Under the pieces are notes generated by a model that saw only the letters and a program-made list of their open reading frames with translations, made no database searches and was not told the DNA's origin. A stretch of 64,000 nt of DNA. It comes from Geosiphon pyriformis. Its lineage: Eukaryota > Glomeromycota > Glomeromycetes > Archaeosporales > Geosiphonaceae. The DNA lies in assembly GCA_016748015.1 (NCBI GenBank), contig JAAOMT010000201.1, positions 260,336-324,335 of the forward strand, read 5' to 3'. The position numbers and the translations under genes were made by a program. Positions 18,801 through 31,669 of this stretch are shown here, one piece after another; the stretch's first letter is position 1; each line of letters starts with the position of its first letter.

Positions 18801-19660
18801 TTATATATTCTTTTATTATTCAATTTTACATGTTTGGTTTAATGATTATGATTGGTTCCAGATCTTGTGGAATCTTATCTGATTGGACTAGTATTTGTTG
18901 TACTCCCAATTGTAGAATATTATTGGTGGATGATGATGCTATTTGGTAATATGGTTTCAGTTGATTATCATGTGCTGCTTTGGCTAAAATTTTGTTGTCC
19001 CATCTTAATTTATAAGCTCTATTTCCAAGAATTTCTTCTATGTGAAATGGACCATCCTATTTGGGGTCAAATTTTCCACTCCATTGTTTTTCTATTTTGG
19101 TATGATGTAAAAGTACTTTGTTTCAATCTTGAATTCAACTGGTTTATCTGGTAATTGGTTATTGTGTCATTCTTTTTGCTTTTTTTGAGACTTTTGGATA
19201 TTATCAGCTGTTTTTCGTCATTTGTTTTCTAGTGTTTCCATTAAGTCATATGTTCTTCTTAACAATGTTTCTTGGAAATTGGCTTCTGTTATTGGTTCAG
19301 TTAGATATGTATTGACCTCTATCTCAATTGGTAATGTTGCTGTTTTTTTATATACTAATTCAAATGGTGTTGCTTGTGTAGTATCTTGTCTTATTGTCCG
19401 ATAAGCAAATAATACTGATGGTATAAACAAATCTCATTCATCTTGGTTTTCTTGACTGATTTTGGCAATTGCTTCACATAATGTTTTATTGAATCTTTTA
19501 ACTAGTCTATTGGTTTGTGAATGATATGATGATAATAATGGTCTTTTTATCTCAAATCTTTGACTTAGTTCTGTCAATGTTTTATTTATAAAATGAGTTT
19601 TTTGATCTGATAGTAGTTTCTTTGGACATCCATGTTAACAGATCAAATCTTGATAGATGA
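18800..19660 (-). pseudogene. integrase, C-terminal half (element B)
   Basis: 19218-19430 reads MFIPSVLFAYRTIRQDTTQATPFELVYKK, the segment after the catalytic Glu of Ty3/gypsy integrases. 18840-19150 gives the C-terminal GPY/F-type barrel (KWDxPFHI, AYKLRL, GDxLKPY-like pieces) with stops. The N-terminal half is at 29808-30300 beyond element E. Confidence 0.75.
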
Positions 19661-20719
19661 TGTTATCTGAGTAGAAAAACCAATCCAAAGTTATAAAGAA
19701 ACATAACATAACACAGAATAGTGTAATAATGTTGGATAATGTGTTATAATGTAGGATAACATGTTATAATACAGGATAACACAGAATAGCACACAATAAC
19801 GTAGAATAACATGTTATAACACAGGATAACACAGAATAATATGTAATAATGTCAGATAACATGTTATAACATAGGATAACTAGTGATAACGTAGAAAAAC
19901 AAAGCAATAACAGAAATAACAAAGCAATAGCTAGTGATAGTGAGACAATTGAAAGCAATCCTGTAAAACCAAAAAAATGTATAAAAAACAAGTAGTTATA
20001 GAAGTTAGAAAAGACAGACAGATAGATAGATATAAACCTTTAGACAAAAATTAAATATCCATACCCCTTCATCATTTATTATCCTCCCTATTTTATCTTC
20101 TGAAATAAACGAATTATTAAAGAAATCAGAGTCACAAATTCATGTTCTTGAACTTCATGGAATTTATGTGAATTAACTCTTGTCTCGTATTTTCATTCTA
20201 GGACAGATGCTCTTAGCATAACCATCTCGAATGATCAATGATTTGGACCAATCGCTCTTGATCATAGCGATTGACAATACTAATTTATCTTTTCTTTTTT
20301 TTTTTTTCTTTTTTTTTTCTTTCTTATTTTGTTTGTGAAGCAGCAACATAGTAAAATTGATTGTCTGGGAATAGACTTTGTGATAGTCTGGTAAAAGAGG
20401 GAAGCTTCCCCTAAGTTTTGGATATTAACATTATCTTGTTAGCTTACCAGAAGGGCGAAAAGACAATGCCAGACTCTAATGATTCTGCTTGTTAGCTTGG
20501 AGAAGAAAGCTCACATTTACAGAAAACATTGCAATTGACAAAAAACAAACTCTGTGCCTTATAACAAAAAAACTCAACAGGTAAATTCACATCCAGGAAT
20601 AGATCTTCAGAGACTGATAATCAAGACTAAGCCAACAGAATTATACAGAAGATGCATCATCAATAATTGAGAGCACCAAACGTTACTATTTTCCATACCC
20701 ACCAAGTTTACTCATAATA
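19661..20719 (+). repeat. 5' LTR of element E
   Basis: TGTTATCTGAG...CATAATA. The U3 region carries imperfect AACACAGAATAA/ATGTTATAACATAGGATAA repeats (about 19700-19890), different in sequence from the U3 repeats of B/C and of D. An antisense hydrophobic frame across these repeats is a by-product of their composition. Confidence 0.85.
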
Positions 20720-20721
20720 TT

Positions 20722-20739
20722 TGGTGCTCCCTGTGAGAT
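20722..20739 (+). promoter_or_regulatory. primer-binding site of element E
   Basis: TGGTGCTCCCTGTGAGAT, two bases after the LTR, the usual place for a tRNA 3'-end complement ending in CCA. Elements A, C and D have close variants at the same spacing, so a common primer tRNA is likely; which tRNA cannot be told from the window. Confidence 0.75.
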
Positions 20740-20927
20740 TATAAATCCACAGAGACAGAGCACTCCAGAAATACACAAAAGTAGCAACTATTAGAACAAT
20801 AAGAAAGAACCACTTCTTGTACAGAAAAGCACTATTTCAGTACTTTTGAAAAGATCTAGGAATATCAAAAGAAACTACCATCACAGAAAGTGACTTTTGC
20901 AACTATATCAATGCAAAAATCAACTGC

Positions 20928-22700
20928 TTGTTAGACCATGCAATAGACACAAAAAGACTTGGAGAACAAATCCATCAAAGCTTACTAAGGTACTTAACAA
21001 CTACCACTACACAAGCAATCACTGAAACCCTATGCATAGTTGATACAGACATTAAACACTATGTGACAAAACAATTCCCTCAAGTACAACAACCAATAGA
21101 ATCTGATCTGAAAGAATACGAATATGGATCCAATAATTCTACAACTGTCCAAGACAAATCCACAGTCAACAAGAAACCAAGGATCCTCTTTCTAACAACT
21201 CCATCATACCATCAGACACTCCAAAGTAGAATTGTATTCAACCCACCTCTGGAAACCCAGTCAGAAACACCACAAACTCCTGGAAACCCACACCCTTGAA
21301 ATCAACAAAGTTGGAACAAATCACTAGAAGAATATGGATCGCTGTTTGGAAATCTTACCCCAGCAGTCAGTCAACCAGAAGGAAACACGTCAACTTGGGA
21401 ACAGCCATCAGCACAAAACCCAATAGAATCAGCATCTCCTCTGATAGAAGGAACAGCTATTCTACAACCTATTGGTTCAAGTGACAAAGAGAAACAATCA
21501 GCATTAGCACCTGGAAAACACTCAAATATGTGGACACCAATTCCCTTAAACATAACCAGTAACACCCCACCCATTAACCAGATCATGGCTTACTGGAATA
21601 TTGCTAAATTGGAAAAATTCTCTAGTAAAGAAGATAACGCATATTCTTGGATTGTGGACACCGAAAAAGCAATTACCACTAATGGCTAGAACAATGACTG
21701 CACAATTTAAGCACTGCCATTTTTTCTGACTGGAACTGCCAATTTGTAGTACCAGAGCCTTGCAGAGAAGCCTATCTTCTTTACAGAGTTTAAACTCACA
21801 TTTCTGCAATACATCTATAACTTTAATACACTCATCCGATTGCAAAATCAATTCAGTATAATAAAACAAAACAACCATGAAGCAGTAACTACTTATCTTA
21901 AAAGATTCAATTAGGTCCTTTGACAAATCCTAGCCATTGAGCAGAATTATTATACCATTATGCAAGTTCTTAATCAATTTGTCAAAGGACTAAAAAGCAG
22001 CTTCCTAAGATCCATATGACCTTGCCATCTGGCAAACCTACAAGAAACAGTCATTCTCATTCGTGATTTTGAGTTGGCCAAGCAAAAAGTGAATCATATT
22101 TAAGCCATTAATTTAGCCATTAATAAAACCTCTGACATTGATGCAAAGATAACCCAATTAAGTGAAAAATTAATTCAGAAAATTGAGGGATTTTTAGCCG
22201 GAAGCACAGAAACTTATTAACCACCACAACAGAGAGAAAATAACAACAATAGCAGATACCCATAGCAACAGAACTGTCAGCAATAGCAACAATCTTGGAG
22301 ATCCGATCCCCACAACTGTTACTACTGCCAGAAACCTGAACACATTGCTCGTAACTGCAGAAAGAAGATAATAGACCAAAATCAGGGGAACCAATACCAG
22401 CAACCCAGATATCAGCAAAGCATGGTACTCCAATATTCCATATCTCAGAATCAACTGCCCCAATACACACAACAAGTTCTGTACACTCAACCACCACCCC
22501 AGAATTATTATCAACTACCACCAATGACACAAACAATTCTTCACTATCAAACTTCCCCTTACAGCCCATTTAGACCTTGAGCCATAGACTATAATTAGGG
22601 ATGGAGGAATTCTAACAACAATCAGATGTAAACCAACAGTGGACTATTTCGACCAATCCCTTGTGGTTCTGTCCAATCTCGACCAACACCAACTGGATAC
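20928..22700 (+). pseudogene. gag of element E (capsid plus CCHC knuckle), broken
   Basis: N-terminal piece 20928-21299 (123 codons), Gln/Pro-rich linker, capsid-like segment about 21590-22150 (MAYWNIAKLEKFSSKEDNAYSW-like in pieces), and a zinc knuckle C-Y-Y-C-x4-H-x4-C (22314-22362: YCQKPEHIARNC). The region is interrupted by many stops. Gag would form the virus-like particle and bind the RNA. Confidence 0.75.
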
Positions 22701-22727
22701 CCGAATCAAGCTTTCTATTTCAGTCTT

Positions 22728-23820
22728 ATGGAAGACCAGGGTTTTAACAAATCTATATCTGTAAAAGGGGGGGATGTAGAACAAATTTTCCAACCTTCCA
22801 AGCAAGCAAAAAACAATATCCCACCAACCACTATTACCAAAGACACCACCCTAGCTGCCATATTTCTTTTTGACATCAATAATTTAAACACCCATAGCCT
22901 TTTTAATGGAGCAGCCATCAATCAGAATAAACCAATAATAGTTCTATACACTGATGCCAGAGTCGGAGGAATAGACATTAAATTAATCCTAGATAATAGA
23001 TTAGCTGATAGCATAATTACGAAGCAGCTCATTGACCAACTATGTCACCAAGTAGACCATGTTGCTACTGCCCAGATCATCACAGCAAATGGAAACACAA
23101 AAACCCCAATAGGAGAAATTACAACTTCCTCTTTGAGATTAATAAAATTCAGATCCCTACCAAAGTACTCGTCATAGAAGCTACTCAATATCAAGCTCTA
23201 GTGGGAAATAATTGGTTGTCAAAAACCAATGCTACTCTCGACTAAAACACCCAAAAACTTCAATTCATGTTCAATGAACAGTATGTCCGAGTTTTAGCTA
23301 TGTGCAGACACTTTAAAACTCAACATACCAAGAAATCTTTTATTGAATTTGAAGACACACTACTGCCACCAACCATCGAGACCTATCAGGTTTTATGAGC
23401 AGATGATTATCAAACTGAACTACTCTTACCACCAACCTGGGAAGAAAAAGAAAAAGACAGAGCTAAAGAAGAGCCCTAATTGTCATCAATAAGATACGTA
23501 ACTTTGGACCAAAGAAATCTATTTTACCAACCTTCAAGACTAATATGTGTTGATTGTGGAAAGAAGCTATCTACTATGGGTGCATGTATTGGAGACAACA
23601 AAGAATGGCCCACTGCCACCAAATACTACTGCAGATCTTGTTTACTGAAAAGATTTGGACGACCAAAATGACAAGACAAGTGGGACAACACGCTGTGTCT
23701 CGCATGTGGCGAGATCCTGCCTGATGAAAAACTTTAGAATAATGTGCCTGGTAGAGGAGGAACATGCAACAAGGCTTGTCAATACACCATATTAATCAAC
23801 GATTGGGTATAAAAGAGAAC
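22728..23820 (+). pseudogene. aspartic protease and first Cys-rich module of element E
   Basis: The segment IKLILDNRLADSIITKQLIDQL (about 22977-23042) corresponds to LDSGSAGSIITRQLM of element D; the active-site DSG has become DNR, so this protease is dead. The following piece (23480-23671) carries ICVDCGKKL...GACIGD...YCRSCLLKRFGRPK, then LACG and a CNKACQYT-type stretch near 23690-23790, a repeated CxxC module conserved in all copies here. Confidence 0.7.
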
Positions 23821-23923
23821 TCCCATCGAGAACACTTGGAAACGAGCATTCAACAAGTTGGATGGTTATCCACATAATGACCACAAAATCTGAAGAATAG
23901 CAAGCACCAAAGCCAAAAGTGCC

Positions 23924-24800
23924 ATGCCCGAAGAGATACGAGAAATCAAGGATAACTTCTGGACACCCAAATATAATGAACCTAACTATTCTGTAGACAA
24001 TTTCTTTATGGATGACCCAGATGCATTTCAGAACCAATATCAAGAATTGGTCCCAACTCAAAAAGAACAAGAGCAAAGATTAGCTGATTTAAATACCAAA
24101 CTGTGCGATCACTGTTTGATCCTCTGTTATTTCCAGTACTGCAACAAATGTGATCTCATGTTCAATCTACTTCCAAGAATACTGTTTTCAATTACCAAAC
24201 TACCTGAGTCTGAAGAAAAAGAGGTATTGATCACCAAAAACATGTCATTTCAAGATCCAACTGAGGATACTGAAACAGAACAGTATCTTGCATATTCCAA
24301 CTTATTCAAAGAACTAGAGCTAAAATAGTACAGTGACAACGAAAAAGAAATCTGTTCCAAAAGAATGCATAATACCAATGCCAGTTTCAACCTATGATAC
24401 TCTGGACAATCACCCATCATTATAGCCCCATATTCCCTTGTGAAAATAGATCTTAAAATAGCATTAGAAATTTCTGTTAGTACAATGATACAAATTGCCT
24501 CTCAATTTAGTCTAGCCAAGAAAAAAATCAACATAAAAGAAGGAATCATTGATGCTGGTTACATAGAGAACATTATTATGATGCTACAGAACAATTTGGA
24601 CAGACCCTACAAAATAGAATTACAAGAAAAGATTGTCCAAGCTATCTTCCTACCCCTAGTCAAAATACCCCAATTGACCCTAGTAACAATTTGAGAAGAA
24701 TTAAGCCTCACTGCCTAAGAAATCAACAGGTTTGGATCAAGTAGAAGAGGAAATGTACCAGTTAATTTCACAGAGAAAGACAGTGACCAAGTAGAATTTA
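23924..24800 (+). pseudogene. second Cys-rich module and dUTPase domain of element E
   Basis: LCDHCLILCYFQYCNKCD (about 24100-24155) is the second Cys cluster. The dUTPase-like part follows (about 24360-24780): RMHNTNASFNL (motif 1), SQFSLAKKKINIKEGIIDAGY (motifs 2 and 3), QEKIVQAIF (motif 4) and a degraded motif 5 near INRFGSS. The key Asp of IIDAGY is kept. Frameshifts or stops separate it from RT. Confidence 0.7.
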
Positions 24801-25149
24801 TCTATACTGACACTATTATCTCCATTCCCCATACCGACAATACATCTTCAAAGTGAATTGAAAGATCCAAGATCAAGCTCTATTATTTGAAGCCAGTTCC
24901 GAAATCTGTTTTCTAGCTAATGTTGCTAATTTATACCTACTGGCCAAAGCCCATAAACACTTCAAAATTTTCATTCACAACCTGACAGAAGATGTCATTG
25001 AAATCCCCAATGAGATCCTTGTCAGTTCCATATCCACAAATATTCAGAATCCTGAAAAACCCCAGTCCATTCCAGACTTCGCACAATTATTTTTATTCTG
25101 CGATATTATCTCACAAATATAGAATTTGCCAAAAAAAAGTTACTTGTTT

Positions 25150-26570
25150 ATATCAGAAGAGATCAATAAATTGAATTTAGGAAACTTAAGTACCTTACAA
25201 CAAATGCAACTCAAAGTCCTTCTGAATCAGCATGCTGATGTCTTTGCCAGTGAAAATGAATTCAAACACACCAACATCATAAAGCATTAGATTGATACAA
25301 GAGACACTTGACCAATTAAGCAACAAGCTTACCATGTACTTCCATCTGGTGATAACCTAATTAAGCAAGAAATGCAATGAATGCTTGATAATGGCTTAAT
25401 TAAAGAATCGTTAAGCCCTTGGTCCTCTCCAGTAGTCCTGGTCACCAAGAAAAATGGAAAGGTACAATTCTGCGTGGATTACCAAAAATTAAATAGCATC
25501 ACACAAGAAAATAGTTATTCTACTTCTCTCATCCAAGAAATTCTGGACAATCTAGGAAAAAAGAAATAGTTCTCATTATTAGATCTAGCAAGTGGTTATT
25601 GGCAAGTTGAAATAGACCCCAAAGACAAAAGAAAAACAGCATTTATCACTCGAGACGAAAACTTCAAGTTTAACATAATGCCTTTGGACTTTGTAATACT
25701 CCTGCCATATTTCAACACCTGATGGATGTAATATACAAAAAAATTCTTTGGAAATTAGTAGTAGTCTACCTAGATGACACAAATGTGTTCTCCAAAACAT
25801 TTGATGACCATTTGCTCCATCTGCAACAAGCCTTCAAATGCCTTTGTAGTGCTGAATTGAAACTCAATCCCGAGAAGTGCTTCTTTGGAAAAACTGAGTT
25901 AAAGTTCCTAGGACATGTAATTGGCAAGGACAGAGTTAAACCCGATCCAGATAAAGTACAAAAAGTCAAGAATTTTCTAGCTCCAATTAACTTCAGAGAA
26001 TTATAAGGATTTCTAAGATTGGCAGGATATTATTGTTGATTTGTCAAAAGTTTCTCGAACATCACAAAACCACTCCATCAATTGTTGTCCAAATACATAC
26101 CATACTTGTGGAAAGAAGATCAACAGAAAGCATTCAACTATCTCAAGCAGTGATTGATCACATCTTCAATCCTGATCTACTTAGATTTTACTAAATGGTT
26201 CATTGTCACTATGAATGCCTTGAAAAATGCTTTAGGAGCAGTATTATCCCAAATAGGACCAGACAATAGAGAACATCTAGTTACTTATGCCAGTCACAGC
26301 ATAAGCCCAGCAGAAAAGAATTACAGCACAACAGATCTGGAATGCCTTGCCATTTATTGGGCCATACAGACTTAGAAACATTACCTCAATCAACCATTTG
26401 ACCTATATATTAATCACAAAGGACTTATTTGGTTACTTAATAATCCATAATTAGAAAGAAAATATGTAAGATGGAGTACTTATCTGCAACAATTCTCACT
26501 CAAAGTCCATTACAAGAAAGAATCCAAGAACACCAATGCTGACAGTTTGTCAAGAATGCCACAAACTTAA
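25150..26570 (+). pseudogene. reverse transcriptase and RNase H of element E, broken
   Basis: RT pieces: MLDNGLIKESLSPWSSPVVLV (25381), LLDLASGYWQVE (about 25580), MP-FGL region where one base of a T run near 25683 is missing, VVVYLDDTNVFSK with the YLDD box (about 25758), FGKTELKFLGHV. RNase H: FIVTMNALKNALGAVLSQ (26190, metal-binding Asp changed to Asn) and TTDLECLAIYWAI. Stops at 25567, 26004, 26038 and 26371 lie at codons expected for Trp, Arg or Gln. Confidence 0.85.
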
Positions 26571-26699
26571 TCCCAGATCTATGAACACATTCACTTATCA
26601 ATAACTACATCAATATCTATCGACACTACATTTCAAAGAGATATTATCTCAACAGAAACAAAGTACTATAAGAAAACAAGCCCGAAATTATTTTATTCA

Positions 26700-27915
26700 A
26701 GACAACCAACTATATCAACAAAAATGCCGAAACCACCCCACTCCATAATGACTAATCAAGAACAGTAAAAGAGAAACTATACTATATAGCATGCACTCAG
26801 ATCCAATGTCAGGACACTTTAACAAAGATGCTAACCTTAAAAGAACACTAAATTTATACTATTGGCCAATGATATACAAAGATATTTTCGAATACATGCT
26901 TAATTGTGACACATGTCAGCAAAGAGGAGGAGCAAGATCAACAGAACCACTTTGACCCATTCCAGTTGGAAATCCATTTGATAGAATTGGGATTGATTTG
27001 GTTAATTCTTTTTCAATTACATCTAAAGAAAATCAGTATATTGCTGTAGCCGTTGATTATCTTACAAAATGGCCAGAAGCCAGAGCAATTCAAGTGGCCA
27101 ATGCCAAAACAGTAGCCAAGTTTGTACATTAAGACCTAATTTGCCAACATGGATGTCTAAAAAAATTGTTATCTGATCAAGGAACGCATTTTGTCAATAA
27201 TATGTTAACAGAATTAAACCAACAGTTTGGTATAAAACATTCTTTATCATCATCATACCACCCACAAACTAATGGACTGGTAAAATGGTTTAATCAAACA
27301 CTGTGTAAAGCACTAGCAAAAATAAGTCAAGAAAACAAACAAGAATGGGACCTATTCATATCTTCAGTACTCTTTGCATACTGAACACTAAAGCAAAATA
27401 TGACACACTTCACATCATTCGAACTAGTCTATGGAAGAAAAGCTATGTTATCTATTAAACAAAAAATATTGTTCTACTCAACAAAAACAATTACCAAAGA
27501 GAATTTTAAAGCTACTTTGTACTACAAAATGTACCAGTTAATGGAAACATTAGAAAACAATCGAAAAACAGCAGCTGATAACATTAGTAACACTCAAAAA
27601 CAACAAAAAAAAAGACATAACAATTGCTTATTTGAACAACCAATAGAATTCAAGATTGAAGACCAGATACTGTTATATTGTACAAAAGCTGAGAAACAGT
27701 GGAGTGGAAAGTTCGACCCAAAGTGGGACAGTCCATTCCACATACATAAAGCTTTAGGAAATAGAGCTTACAAACTACAATTGGAAGACAGAATTTTAAA
27801 GAAAGTAGTGCATGAAAATTGGTTAAAAATTTATTATGCAAAACAGGAATCATCATCATCAGTACCTCAACTAAGAACACAAATTTCATTAATCAGACCA
27901 GAAGATATACCATGA
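26700..27915 (+). pseudogene. integrase of element E, broken
   Basis: HSDPMSGHFNKDA...CDTCQ (HHCC zinc domain, about 26790-26930), RIGIDLV (first Asp, about 26982), LLSDQGTHFVNN (second Asp, about 27170), HPQTNGLVKWFN (catalytic Glu replaced by Lys at VK, about 27280), and 27400-27915 with DQILLYCTKAEKQWSGKFDPKWDSPFHI...AYKLQL, the C-terminal GPY/F-type domain. Stops at 27130 and 27381. Confidence 0.85.
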
Positions 27916-28028
27916 AATCTGAAACCAATCATCATTATCGAAATGTAGACAACATGCAGCAAATTAAATTGGGGAATTCAAATATATATAGCATCTGAAA
28001 AGCAGCAAGAAACGATAGAAATTTCAAC

Positions 28029-28762
28029 ATGGATCTTTCAGATCAAATTTTAAAATTATCTAAACAATTATTTGAAACAATTCAAAAATCAACATCTCAA
28101 ATAGAAATAACAATTAATAAAAAAGAGATATGGTACAAAGATAAGAGCAGGAGAGGGGAGAACAAAAGTTCAATTAAAACTAAATGTTTTTTTTTCTACC
28201 CACCACCCAAAAGACAATGTTGGAGGAAAAATTGTTTTCAGACAGAAGGTGAAGAAGAAAAAGGCAAAGAACAAGAAAAAAATTACAAAAGAAGATACTT
28301 GGTCTCTGAACTCGAAAAAATAAAAGAAACTTTAGCTTGTAGGACCGAACTCCCTGAAACAGGAAAGTGGACACTTGACAATGCCCAGGAATGGAAAAAA
28401 AAACTTCCTTTAGCTTATTGGTTCTACAAAATTGGAGAACAGCTTGACTTGAAGACACCATACGAAGACTTCAACCAGAAAATGTTCAACAAAGAAGCAA
28501 TACAACAAGTAAAAAAATTTGTAGGGAAAAACAATCTGACTCTACATTACAAAGCAGCATACTGACTATACACCACCTTCCAATATTGCCCAAATGTACT
28601 ATTGAACAGATCTATGAAAACCATAATGGTTAACAACATAGGATGAATAACCAATTAACAGTTCAAAGACCTATAAAAGACAATATTTGAGACAACAATC
28701 GAACATTACACAAACAAAGCCATGATAACAGATACATATGGTTTTGCAAGAGCTCAATTTTA
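28029..28762 (+). pseudogene. ORF3 of element E
   Basis: Best preserved copy of the post-integrase ORF: open from 28029 to 28565 (178 codons), then the same frame continues with stops to 28762, directly upstream of the PPT. N-terminus MDLSDQILKLSKQLFETIQK, a lysine/glutamate-rich middle (EGEEEKGKEQEKNYKRR), then WKKKLPLAYWFYKIGEQLDL. Predominantly helical; no signal peptide or membrane segment, so not an env-like glycoprotein. Family unknown. Confidence 0.65.
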
Positions 28763-28777
28763 AAAAGAGGAGGATAA

Positions 28778-29807
28778 TATTACCCAAGTAGAAAAACCAA
28801 TCCAAAGTTATGAAGAAACATGACATAACACAGAATAGCGCAATAATGTTGGATAACGTGTTATAACATAGGATAATGTGTTATAACACAGGATAACAAA
28901 GAATAGCACGCAATAACATAGAATAATGTGTTATAATACAGGATAACACAGAATAACATGTAATAATGTCAGATAATGTGTTATAACATAGGATAACTAG
29001 CAATAATATAGAAAAACAAAGCAATAACAGAAATAACAAAGCAATAACTAGTGATAGCGAGACAATTGAAAGCAATCCTGTAAAACCAAAAAAATGTATA
29101 AAAAGCAAGTAGTTGTAGAAGTTAGAAAAGGCAGACAAATAGATAGATACAAATCTCTAGACAAGAATCAAATATCCATACCCTTTCATCATTTTTCTCC
29201 CTATTTTATCTTCTGAAATAACCAATTATTAAAGAAATCAGAGTCATAAATTCATGTTCCTAAACTTCATGGAATTTACATGAATTAACCCTTGTCTCAT
29301 ACTTTCATTTTAGGACAGATGCTCTTAGCATAACTGCCTCAAACAATCAATAATTTGGACCAATCACTCTTGATCATGGCGATTAATGATACTAATTTAT
29401 CTTTTCTTTCTTATTTTTTTTGTGGAGTGGCAACATAGTAAAATTGACTGTCTGAGAATAGACTTCATGATAGCCTGGTAAAAGAGGGAAGCTCCCTCTA
29501 AGTTTTGAATATTAACATTATCTTGTTAGCTTACCAGAAGGGTGAAAAAACAATGCCAGACTTTAATGATTGCACTCATTAGCTCGGAGAAGAAAGCTCA
29601 CATTTACGGAAAACATTGTAATTAATGAAAAACAAACTCTGTGCCTTATAACAAAAGAACTCAATAGGTAAATTCACATTCAGAAATAGATCTTTAGAGA
29701 CTAATAATCAAGACTAAGCCAACAAAATTATGGTAGAAGACATATCATTAATAATTGAGAGCACCAAATATTATCATTTCTCATACCCACCAAGTTTATC
29801 CATAACA
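28778..29807 (+). repeat. 3' LTR of element E
   Basis: TATTACCCAAG...CATAACA, 1030 bp, close to the 5' LTR along its length, with the same internal repeats at 28820-29000. The following bases (ACAAATTCAGC) resume the integrase of element B. Confidence 0.88.
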
Positions 29808-30300
29808 ACAAATTCAGCAATGAATTCTGCATCTGCTCTTTGAATGGCTTTTGCTTCTGGCCATTTAATGAGATAATCTATAGCTACTACAATGTATCTG
29901 TTGCTTCTGCTAGTAATTGTTAATGATCCAACTAAGTCAATTCCAATTTGATCAAATAATTGTCCCACTTTGATTGGTCTTAATGGTTTACTTAGTCTTA
30001 TTCCACCTCTTCTCTAACAAGCATTACAATTCTAAACATATTGGATGATGTCTGGATACATTAATGACCAATAGTATTTTTTTCTGGTTTTTTCTATGGT
30101 TGTTTCTTTATGAAAATGTCCTGTTGCTGGATCTGAGTGCATGTTAAACAGTATTGTTTCTTTTTCAGGTTCTGTAATTACTCTGGTTGGTTGATTTGGA
30201 TTTCTTTGGTTTTTCTGGTACAGTATATTTTGATAATTGATAAAATATTTTAATTGCTGTTTTATGTTGTTTTGTTCTTTTTAAGATAATTTCTCCTTAA
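29808..30300 (-). pseudogene. integrase N-terminal half (element B)
   Basis: Contains GQLFDQIGIDLVGSL (first catalytic Asp present), YIVVAIDYLIKWPEAKAIQRADAE, and upstream remnants of the HHCC domain (HSDPATGHFHKE...) with stops. It joins 18800-19660 when E is removed. Confidence 0.75.
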
Positions 30301-30382
30301 ACAATTGGGTATTTATATAATGTTGGAGTTGTTGGTATTTTTGTATATTTATTTTTTGTTATATTTTTGTGTTGAAATGTTT

Positions 30383-31645
30383 TTAGATTTGTTTTATTCG
30401 TGACAATCCATCAGCATTTCTGTTGTCTTTTCCTTTTTTATAATGTACTGTATAATTGAATAGTAAAAGTTCTATTTTCCATCTGACATGGCAGTTGTCT
30501 CTGAATTCTTGTTTCTGAATTGAAGTCCATCCTTTGTGATTAGTATACACCTCAAACTTTTGGTTTAAGTATTCTCTCCATTTGATAACAGCCCAATAGA
30601 TTGCTAAGTGTTCTAGTGCTGAAGTTTTATAGTTCTTTTCAGCTGGACTTAAGCTTCTACTGGCATAAGCTACTGGATGTTCTTTTTCATCTGGTTTTTT
30701 CTGTGATAGTATGGCTCCTAATACTTGGCCTGATGCATTGGTGGTAATGATAAATGGTTTGTTGTGGTCTGAATACATCAACACTGGAGCTTAAATAAGC
30801 TTCTGTCTCAGTGTGTTAAATGCTTTTTGTTGAGCTTTTGTCCATTCATACTTGACATTCTTAGTTTGTAGATAATAAAGCAGCTGAGCCAGTTTAGAAA
30901 AGTCCTTGATAAAACAATGATAGTAGTCTGCAAATCCCAAAAATGCTCTTAATTCCATCAAATTGGTTGGTACTGAAAAGTTCTTTACTATGGCAATCTT
31001 ATCTGAATCTGTTTTTATACTATATTTGCTTACAACATGTCCCAAAAACTTGAGTTCATTTTTTTCAAAAAAATATTTAGTTGCATTTAGTTGCAATCCG
31101 GCTCTTCTGAGTCTTTCAAATACTTGTTAGAGATAATGCAGATGATTATTGAATATTTTTGAGAACACATTGATATCATCCAAGTATATGACTACTGATT
31201 TTCATAACAGTCTAGTATAGAAAATACCCATAAGCCATTGAAATATTGCTGGAGTATTTATTAAGCCAAATAATATTACTTCAAATTTGAAATTCTCTTT
31301 TTGTGTAGTGAAAGCTGTTTTTTCTTTATCTTCTGGTTTTATAGCTACTTTCCAGTAACTGCTGTCTAGATCTAATGTTGAGAATCATTTTTTTCCTCCA
31401 AAAGTGTCAAACAGCTCTTGAATCTTTGGAGTTGGGTAGCTGTCTCCTTTTGTTACTCCATTCAATTTCCAGTAGTTTACACAAAAACGGATTTTTTCAT
31501 TTTTCTTCTGGACTAGTACCACTGGTAATGACCATGGGCTCATTAATGGCTGAATTAGCCCATTGTCAAGCATTTGATTGATTTCTTGACGAATGATTTT
31601 ATGGCTGGCTGGTGGTACTCTGTATGCTCTTTGTTTAATTGGCAT
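30383..31645 (-). pseudogene. RT and RNase H of element B, broken
   Basis: RNase H 30383-30784: FIITTNASGQVLGAIL (Asp to Asn at the first ligand), TSALEHLAIYWAVIKW, VYTNHKGW. RT: MLDNGLIQPLMSPWSLPVVLV (31385-31645), a YLDD-like box near 31180, KNELKFLGHVVSK (31060). Stops between pieces. Confidence 0.8.
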
Positions 31646-31669
31646 TGTATCTCCAGTCTTGATTTGATG

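Larger units (their letters stand above)
17315..19660 (-). mobile_element. gypsy element B, 3' part (LTR to integrase), split by E
   Basis: Minus-strand element. In order from the left: 3' LTR, ORF3, integrase C-terminal part and integrase core, cut at 19660 by the insertion of element E. Its reading resumes at 29808. The target duplication at the split is ATGA (19657-19660) against ACAA (29808-29811), the two differences being transitions. The uninterrupted homologues at 35.69 and 44.76 kb support the join. Confidence 0.85.
19661..29807 (+). mobile_element. Ty3/gypsy element E, structurally complete, inserted in B
   Basis: 10,147 bp with LTRs of 1059 and 1030 bp, PBS at 20722, then gag, protease, Cys-rich modules, dUTPase, RT, RNase H, integrase, ORF3 and a PPT (AAAAAGAGGAGGATAA, ending 28777). 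Flanks ATGA/ACAA. The plus-strand element lies in the minus-strand integrase gene of B. Stops and frameshifts in gag and pol make it non-autonomous. Confidence 0.9.

Noticed and set aside
19764-19991. hydrophobic antisense ORF in the E LTRs (also 28881-29138)
   Set aside because: Produced by translation of the AACACAGAATAA-type repeats; no start context or independent conservation.
21371-22569. minus-strand ORFs opposite the gag of element E
   Set aside because: They are antisense to gag with no recognisable domains.
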